Notes under the pieces: model-generated
Told to the model about the DNA's origin: nothing
The model's input: the letters and a program-made list of their open reading frames with translations, nothing else
Databases searched by the model: none
Assembly: GCF_001465795.2 (NCBI RefSeq)
Contig: NZ_CP013659.2
Coordinates: forward strand, 948,501 to 1,012,500
Reading direction: 5' to 3'
From: Planococcus rifietoensis
Lineage (GTDB): Bacteria > Bacillota > Bacilli > Bacillales_A > Planococcaceae
DNA: 64,000 nt
Shown: positions 59,737 to 64,000 of the stretch, piece by piece
How positions within the stretch are numbered: position 1 is the first letter of the stretch
How the letters are laid out: each line of letters opens with the position of its first letter
Translations under genes and position numbers: made by a program

Positions 59737-60546
59737 ATGGGAAAAAACAAAAATACTTATTCGAAACCTGATTATAATGAATCCCAGTACAATGGCGAGT
59801 ATTATACGCAAGGCGGCAAATACAGCGACCAAGGCGGACAATACGAACAAAGCCAATATGTACCGCAATCATACGGTTCATCAAGCCGTTATGACGACCT
59901 ATACGATTACGAAGAATCGAACGGCGGATCCGGCTTCCTAACAGGCATGATCGTCGGCGGTCTTGTCGGAGCGGCGGCGGCATTGTTCTTCGCGCCTAAA
60001 GCAGGCAAAGAATTGCAAGCTGACTTGAAGACGCAAGCGACTACTATCAAAGAAAAAGCGCAGCAGTCGAAAGATTCAAGCGATTCAAATGACGGCCCTG
60101 GCTTCACGCAGCAATTGAAAGAACAGTCGACAAAAGTGGTCGATAAAGTGAAGAACATGAAGAGCAGCAATTCACCGATGGATGACGGCACAGCTTCATC
60201 TGAAGGCGAAGAAAGTGTAGAATTGCTGGAGACAGTACAAAACAAAGTCGATAACGGCGACAAAGCCGGAAACGATGCGTTCACATCTACAGCCAATGCT
60301 TTAAAAGAAGCGGTTGAAGAAGTGAAGGAAGAAAACAAATCTAGCCATAACGACTCGAAGACATCAGCAGGCACAAATGCCTCTGCAAGCCTACAAGGCT
60401 CGGCTGATGCAAAATCTTCCTCAAGCGCTAAAGGCTCAACATCTTCACAAGGGTCTTCATCTGCAAAGGGATCATCAACTACACAAGGATCTTCAAATGC
60501 TAAAGGGTCTTCAAATCCACAAAGCAATCAGAACAAAAAGAATTAA
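59737..60546 (+). CDS. ytxH: YtxH family stress protein with a long Ser/Gly/Gln repeat tail
   Basis: The 269-residue protein has a polar N terminus rich in Tyr/Gln/Gly, then the YtxH membrane segment GFLTGMIVGGLVGAAAALFFAPKAGKEL, then a polar coiled part. The C terminus (nucleotides about 60407-60530) is built of hexapeptides alternating xxAKGS and xxxQGS. Bacillus YtxH is much shorter (about 150 aa), so the tail is extra. Start ATG 59737 is 7 nt after ggagga. Function unknown; stress-induced by context. Confidence 0.85.
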   Translation: MGKNKNTYSKPDYNESQYNGEYYTQGGKYSDQGGQYEQSQYVPQSYGSSSRYDDLYDYEESNGGSGFLTGMIVGGLVGAAAALFFAPKAGKELQADLKTQATTIKEKAQQSKDSSDSNDGPGFTQQLKEQSTKVVDKVKNMKSSNSPMDDGTASSEGEESVELLETVQNKVDNGDKAGNDAFTSTANALKEAVEEVKEENKSSHNDSKTSAGTNASASLQGSADAKSSSSAKGSTSSQGSSSAKGSSTTQGSSNAKGSSNPQSNQNKKN

Positions 60547-60563
60547 GTTTGGGAGCGGTTGAA

Positions 60564-60893
60564 ATGGAAAACTTCGTACATGTGAGAAACTTGGATGAGC
60601 TTAAGCAAGCGGTCGGCAATGAACAGCATTATTGGCTGTTGAAACATAGCAGCACTTGCCCGGTCTCAGCAGGCGCATGGAAAGAATATTCAGAGTATGC
60701 ATCATTGCATCCCCATCAATTATTTCTTTATCTAGTCGTTCAGGAAGACAAAGAACTTTCAACGTCTATTGAGGAAATAACAGGGGTTCGCCATGAATCG
60801 CCTCAACTCTTCCATTTTGCCAGCGAGCAAGTTGACTGGCATGCAAGCCATAATAAAATCAAAAGCAAAGCGATGGAAGCATTCATCGCCTAG
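60564..60893 (+). CDS. ytxJ: Bacillithiol system redox protein YtxJ
   Basis: The 109-residue thioredoxin-fold protein carries the YtxJ motif KHSSTCPVS with a single cysteine C32. YtxJ proteins are linked to de-bacillithiolation (monothiol bacilliredoxin-like). Start ATG 60564 follows gggagc. It is the last gene of the SigB-type operon and is followed by a terminator. Confidence 0.88.
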   Translation: MENFVHVRNLDELKQAVGNEQHYWLLKHSSTCPVSAGAWKEYSEYASLHPHQLFLYLVVQEDKELSTSIEEITGVRHESPQLFHFASEQVDWHASHNKIKSKAMEAFIA

Positions 60894-60912
60894 CCTAGCA
60901 ATAATCGGAAAC

Positions 60913-60939
60913 GCGGATGGATTTATTCCATCCGTTTTT
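60913..60939 (+). terminator. Terminator of ytxGHJ
   Basis: The stem cggatgga / tccatccg with loop tttat is followed by tttttc. Confidence 0.8.
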
Positions 60940-61010
60940 CTATGGAAAAAATATTTCCTAGATTGGCTGTGCGCCCCGCCACGTGTACGTTCTGCCCTCG
61001 AAATACCTTG

Positions 61011-61024
61011 TGAAAACGCTTTAG
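61011..61024 (+). promoter_or_regulatory. Candidate cre (CcpA) site upstream of aroA
   Basis: TGAAAACGCTTTAG matches 12 of 14 positions of the cre consensus. It lies just upstream of a promoter (-10 TATAAT at 61073-61078), 115 bp before aroA. Confidence 0.45.
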
Positions 61025-61049
61025 CGCGTTGAATCGCTAAACATATTTC

Positions 61050-61078
61050 GTGACTTTGCTGAATAGTTTGCTTATAAT
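61050..61078 (+). promoter_or_regulatory. Candidate aroA promoter
   Basis: GTGACT (61050-61055), a 17-nt spacer and TATAAT (61073-61078) lie 61 bp before the start codon. Confidence 0.5.
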
Positions 61079-61138
61079 GGTCATATCGTGTTAATATGAC
61101 ACCTATTATAGGGTCACTCTTGAAAGGGGAAGTGGAGA

Positions 61139-62224
61139 ATGAGTCAGACAGAATTGGAACAGCTTAGAGAACAAGTGGATGCAGTAAACCTGCAAATTCT
61201 TTCTCTTATCAACGAGAGAGCTTCCGTGATCCAAGAGATCGGGAAAATCAAGGAAAAGCAAGGCGCTACAAAGTACGATCCATTACGCGAACGCCACATG
61301 CTTAATCTATTGAAAGACAATAACAATGGTCCACTCGATCAAAAGACGGTCGACCATATTTTCAAGGAAATCTTTAAATCGGCACTCGATATGCAAGAAG
61401 AGGACAGCCGCAAAGCACTTCTCGTTTCCCGCAAGAAAAAAGCAGAAGACACGATCGTTTCCGTCAACGGCGAGAACATCGGCGAAGGCACACCATCGTT
61501 CATCTTCGGCCCATGTGCTGTTGAGTCGCAAGAGCAAGTTGACCAAGTGGCACAAGCTATCAGCGACAAAGGCTTGAAATTGATCCGAGGCGGGGCATAC
61601 AAGCCGCGTACATCGCCATATGATTTCCAAGGCTTGGGCTTAGAAGGTTTGAAGATGCTGAAAAAAGCAGCTGACCAGTACAAACTGGGCGTGGTCTCAG
61701 AAATCGTGACACCGCATCATTTGGAAGAAGCACTGGATTATGTAGACGTCGTTCAAGTCGGCGCACGCAATATGCAGAACTTCGAACTATTGAAAGCTGT
61801 TGGGCAGATCAACAAACCGGTGCTCTTGAAGCGCGGAATGTCTGCAACGGTCGATGAGTTCATCAAAGCAGCTGAATACATTATCGCTAACGGAAATGAC
61901 CAGATTATCCTTTGCGAGCGGGGCATCCGCACATACGAAAAAGCGACGCGCAACACGCTGGATATTTCAGCGGTGCCGATCTTGAAACAAGAAACGCATT
62001 TGCCGGTCTTCGTAGATGTTACCCATTCTACTGGCCGCCGCGATTTGCTATTGCCTGCAGCTAAAGCGGCAATCGCTATCGGAGCTGATGGCGTGATGGC
62101 AGAGGTCCACCCAGACCCTGCAGTTGCACTTTCTGACGCACAGCAGCAAATGAGTTTGCCGCAATTCGATGAATACTACGATTCATTGATGAAATTCATG
62201 AAGCAGTACGAATTGAAAGTATGA
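61139..62224 (+). CDS. aroA: Bifunctional chorismate mutase / DAHP synthase AroA(G)
   Basis: The 361-residue protein fuses an N-terminal AroQ-type chorismate mutase (about 1-90; [19 protein letters not shown]) to a class I-beta DAHP synthase ([23 protein letters not shown], and a later [11 protein letters not shown]). It condenses phosphoenolpyruvate and erythrose 4-phosphate to start aromatic biosynthesis, and the mutase part allows feedback by chorismate or prephenate. The start follows gtggag. ccpA lies downstream, after a terminator. Confidence 0.94.
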   Translation: MSQTELEQLREQVDAVNLQILSLINERASVIQEIGKIKEKQGATKYDPLRERHMLNLLKDNNNGPLDQKTVDHIFKEIFKSALDMQEEDSRKALLVSRKKKAEDTIVSVNGENIGEGTPSFIFGPCAVESQEQVDQVAQAISDKGLKLIRGGAYKPRTSPYDFQGLGLEGLKMLKKAADQYKLGVVSEIVTPHHLEEALDYVDVVQVGARNMQNFELLKAVGQINKPVLLKRGMSATVDEFIKAAEYIIANGNDQIILCERGIRTYEKATRNTLDISAVPILKQETHLPVFVDVTHSTGRRDLLLPAAKAAIAIGADGVMAEVHPDPAVALSDAQQQMSLPQFDEYYDSLMKFMKQYELKV

Positions 62225-62226
62225 GC

Positions 62227-62253
62227 AAAAGCCGGACTCGTTCCGGCTTTTTT
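62227..62253 (+). terminator. Terminator of aroA
   Basis: The stem aaaagccgga / tccggctttt with a T run starts just after the stop. Confidence 0.88.
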
Positions 62254-62358
62254 GTGTTTTAAAAGGCAGGCAGCGGGAATAGGTCATGGAATAAGGGCTT
62301 AAAGATGGACAGTTTCATGAACTTTCCCGATTAGCGCTGCTGCATTACATAATAAGAG

Positions 62359-62388
62359 TTGATATTCCTAAAGCGGTTATCGTATCAT
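62359..62388 (+). promoter_or_regulatory. Candidate ccpA promoter
   Basis: TTGATA (62359-62364), an 18-nt spacer and TATCAT (62383-62388) lie 32 bp before the ccpA start. Confidence 0.5.
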
Positions 62389-62419
62389 TGAATGAAAGAA
62401 TGGAACAGGAGGGCGCAAA

Positions 62420-63418
62420 ATGACCGTTACGATTTATGATGTGGCACGTGAGGCAAATGTTTCCATGGCTACCGTATCCCGGGTAGTGAATGGCAACCAG
62501 AATGTAAAACCAGCCACAAGAAAAAAAGTACTGAAAGTGATCGAAGAACTCGGCTATCGTCCGAATGCCGTAGCTCGCGGATTGGCGAGCAAAAAAACAA
62601 CAACGGTCGGCGTCATTTTACCCGATATATCCAATAGCACATATTCTGAACTGGCACGGGGCATTGAAGATATCGCGACGATGTACCGCTACAATATCAT
62701 CCTGTCCAATTCCGATCAAAATCCGAACAAAGAGCTTCAATTGCTTGAAACGATGCTCGGCAAGCAAGTGGATGGCATTGTCTTCATGAGCGATGTCATT
62801 TCGGATGAATTGCGCAAGGAAATGGAACGCTCCCCGACACCGATCGTCTTGGCGGGTTCAATCGATGATACAGCATCGATCGCTTCCGTTAATATCGATT
62901 ATTATGCAGCTGCCTATGAAGCGGTCAAGAAATTCATCGACAGCGGGCATAAGAAAATTGCTTATATTTCAGGGCCGTTATCGTCCGAGATCAACCGTGA
63001 ACATAAGCTGAAAGCCTATCAGGATGCATTGCAGGAAGCAGGGCTTGAGTATGACGAGCGCCTTGTCGTCGAATGCAATAACACTTACGAAGAAGGCCTG
63101 GAAGCTGTGCGTACATTGGAATCGATTGACCCAACAGCTTATTTCGTCAGCAATGATGAAATGTCGATCGGCGTCATCCATCAAGTAGAAGAGCAAGGCA
63201 AAAAAATTCCTGAAGATGTTGAAGTCATCACTTACGAAAACTCGAAACTTGCACGTATGGCACGTCCAATGCTGACGGCTGTGGCATTGCCGCTATACGA
63301 TATCGGCGCAGTATCGATGCGTTTGTTGACGAAATACATGAATAATGAAGAAATTGAAGAAAACCAAGTCGTGTTGCCTTATCGTCTCGAAGAGCGGCAG
63401 TCGACGAAACAACAATAA
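62420..63418 (+). CDS. ccpA: Catabolite control protein A (LacI family)
   Basis: CcpA binds cre sites with HPr-Ser-P to control carbon metabolism. The 332-residue protein has the LacI HTH ([23 protein letters not shown], with hinge helix [14 protein letters not shown]) and a periplasmic-binding-protein-like core. The core keeps the HPr-Ser-P contact region with [12 protein letters not shown]. The start follows acaggagg. Neighbours aroA and acuC match Bacillus synteny. The two candidate cre sites in this window are possible targets. Confidence 0.96.
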   Translation: MTVTIYDVAREANVSMATVSRVVNGNQNVKPATRKKVLKVIEELGYRPNAVARGLASKKTTTVGVILPDISNSTYSELARGIEDIATMYRYNIILSNSDQNPNKELQLLETMLGKQVDGIVFMSDVISDELRKEMERSPTPIVLAGSIDDTASIASVNIDYYAAAYEAVKKFIDSGHKKIAYISGPLSSEINREHKLKAYQDALQEAGLEYDERLVVECNNTYEEGLEAVRTLESIDPTAYFVSNDEMSIGVIHQVEEQGKKIPEDVEVITYENSKLARMARPMLTAVALPLYDIGAVSMRLLTKYMNNEEIEENQVVLPYRLEERQSTKQQ

Positions 63419-63443
63419 ACGCTAGGCAATTTTTGCCCAGCAT

Positions 63444-63497
63444 AAAACCGCCCTTGCGACGGGATTGAATCCAATCCTCAAGCAAGGGCGGTTTTTT
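63444..63497. terminator. Bidirectional terminator between ccpA and acuC
   Basis: The outer stem aaaaccgcccttgc / gcaagggcggtttt encloses an inner hairpin (ggatt/aatcc). Confidence 0.88.
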
Positions 63498-63537
63498 CAT
63501 ATAGACTGCGGAATATTCCGACTAAATAAAGCGTGGC

Positions 63538-64000
63538 TTATTGATTGCGGATCATATACAACGCTTTATCGAGCATTTGCTGGTTTTTTTCGGTGATTTC
63601 TTCTTTTCGCGGAATCGGCTTATACATATTCTCCGGATCTTCCCATGTCTCAATTAAGGGAACCGGGGACTCGGGCTGCCAGCGCTTCAGCCATGCTTCA
63701 GGCAGCTTCCCGTGCGGCAAAGGGTGGCTGTTCATTTCCATCCATAGAAGCGACCATGCACGCGGCACGACCCGCCAGATGTCGTAGCCGCCACCACCGA
63801 CCGCTATCCACTTGCCGTCGCAAAACTCGTGCGCCAATTCATGGGCGATTTTCGGGATTTCGCGGTAGATTTCCATCGTGCTGCTCAAATGGGTCAAGGG
63901 ATCCAAATAATGTGCGTCAGCGCCATTTTGGCTCAAAATGACATCCGGCTTAAAATGCTCGACGATTTCACGCATGGCGGTCCGGTAAATATCCAAAAAA
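63538..64000 (-). CDS. acuC: Acetoin utilisation protein AcuC (histone deacetylase family), 3' part
   Basis: The frame runs off the window end, so about 154 C-terminal residues are visible of a family near 390 long; the first visible TTG is an internal leucine codon. It has the class I/II deacetylase features LSQNGADAHYLDPL and GGGGYDI. In Bacillus AcuC deacetylates acetyl-CoA synthetase AcsA. It converges on ccpA; its partner genes acuA and acuB would lie beyond the window. Confidence 0.92.
   Translation of the reverse strand, partial: FLDIYRTAMREIVEHFKPDVILSQNGADAHYLDPLTHLSSTMEIYREIPKIAHELAHEFCDGKWIAVGGGGYDIWRVVPRAWSLLWMEMNSHPLPHGKLPEAWLKRWQPESPVPLIETWEDPENMYKPIPRKEEITEKNQQMLDKALYMIRNQ

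Noticed and set aside
60407..60530. Short regular repeats resembling a CRISPR array.
   Set aside because: They are in-frame hexapeptide codons of ytxH with no spacers or palindromic repeats. No CRISPR or cas genes were seen in the window.

Overview
This 64 kb window is chromosomal DNA of a low-to-moderate GC Gram-positive bacterium, most likely Planococcus or a close relative in the Planococcaceae. The evidence is the 16S rRNA with Firmicute signatures, a menaquinone-only quinone pathway, an S-box and a T-box leader, and gene order matching the B. subtilis yt* / men / metK / pckA / ccpA region. The genus is my inference; no database search was possible. Nearly every gene is housekeeping. Gene order is close to B. 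subtilis, with an rRNA/tRNA operon next to it and a few AT-richer transporter genes around that operon.

Layout. 1-4957: end of a glutamate dehydrogenase gene, an iron-type alcohol dehydrogenase, a cation-diffusion transporter, an MgtC-like protein and a DMT permease. 5029-12027: one complete rRNA operon (16S-23S-5S) with two long RNase III processing stems, then 20 tRNA genes in the order of B. subtilis trnB but without tRNA-His, ending in a terminator. A good sigma-A promoter lies between 23S and 5S. 11999-21484: a second DMT-type permease and the whole menaquinone pathway, menA divergent from menF-D-H-B-E-C. 21514-24761: a zinc-binding lipoprotein with a Zur-box-like site, yidD, dps, ytkD and ytmA. 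24837-28718: pckA divergent from metK, which has a SAM-I riboswitch, then a gamma-carbonic anhydrase. 28818-33479: a YtpA-like hydrolase lacking its nucleophile serine, a luciferase-like monooxygenase, a pyruvate oxidase and an MDR-type dehydrogenase. 33836-35346: the tRNA wobble-uridine pair mnmL-mnmM. 35520-39613: scoAB and leuS with its T-box. 39614-40613: a gene-free kilobase made of repeats.

40614-64000 is a dense B. subtilis-like block: ytfP, murJ, ytzG, ytzE, pepV, dat, thpR, ytlR, trmB, ytnP, ytzB, ytoP, a DUF84 NTPase, a lipoprotein, ytpP-ytpQ-ytpR-sftA, murC, the general-stress genes ytxG-ytxH-ytxJ behind a near-consensus SigB promoter, aroA(G), ccpA and the 3' part of acuC.

The best candidate for something undescribed is the tandem pair of about 247-bp structured repeats at 40061-40554. 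They share a long bulged hairpin and nested helices, and the few changes inside helices fit a minus-strand RNA. Two palindromic elements of about 150 bp (33555-33701 and 39781-39933) look like small non-autonomous repeats. Other points of interest are the missing nucleophile in the YtpA homologue, a duplicated linear motif in the disordered N-terminal half of SftA, the internal rRNA-operon promoter, and an unusual U73 discriminator base in tRNA-Ser(UGA).
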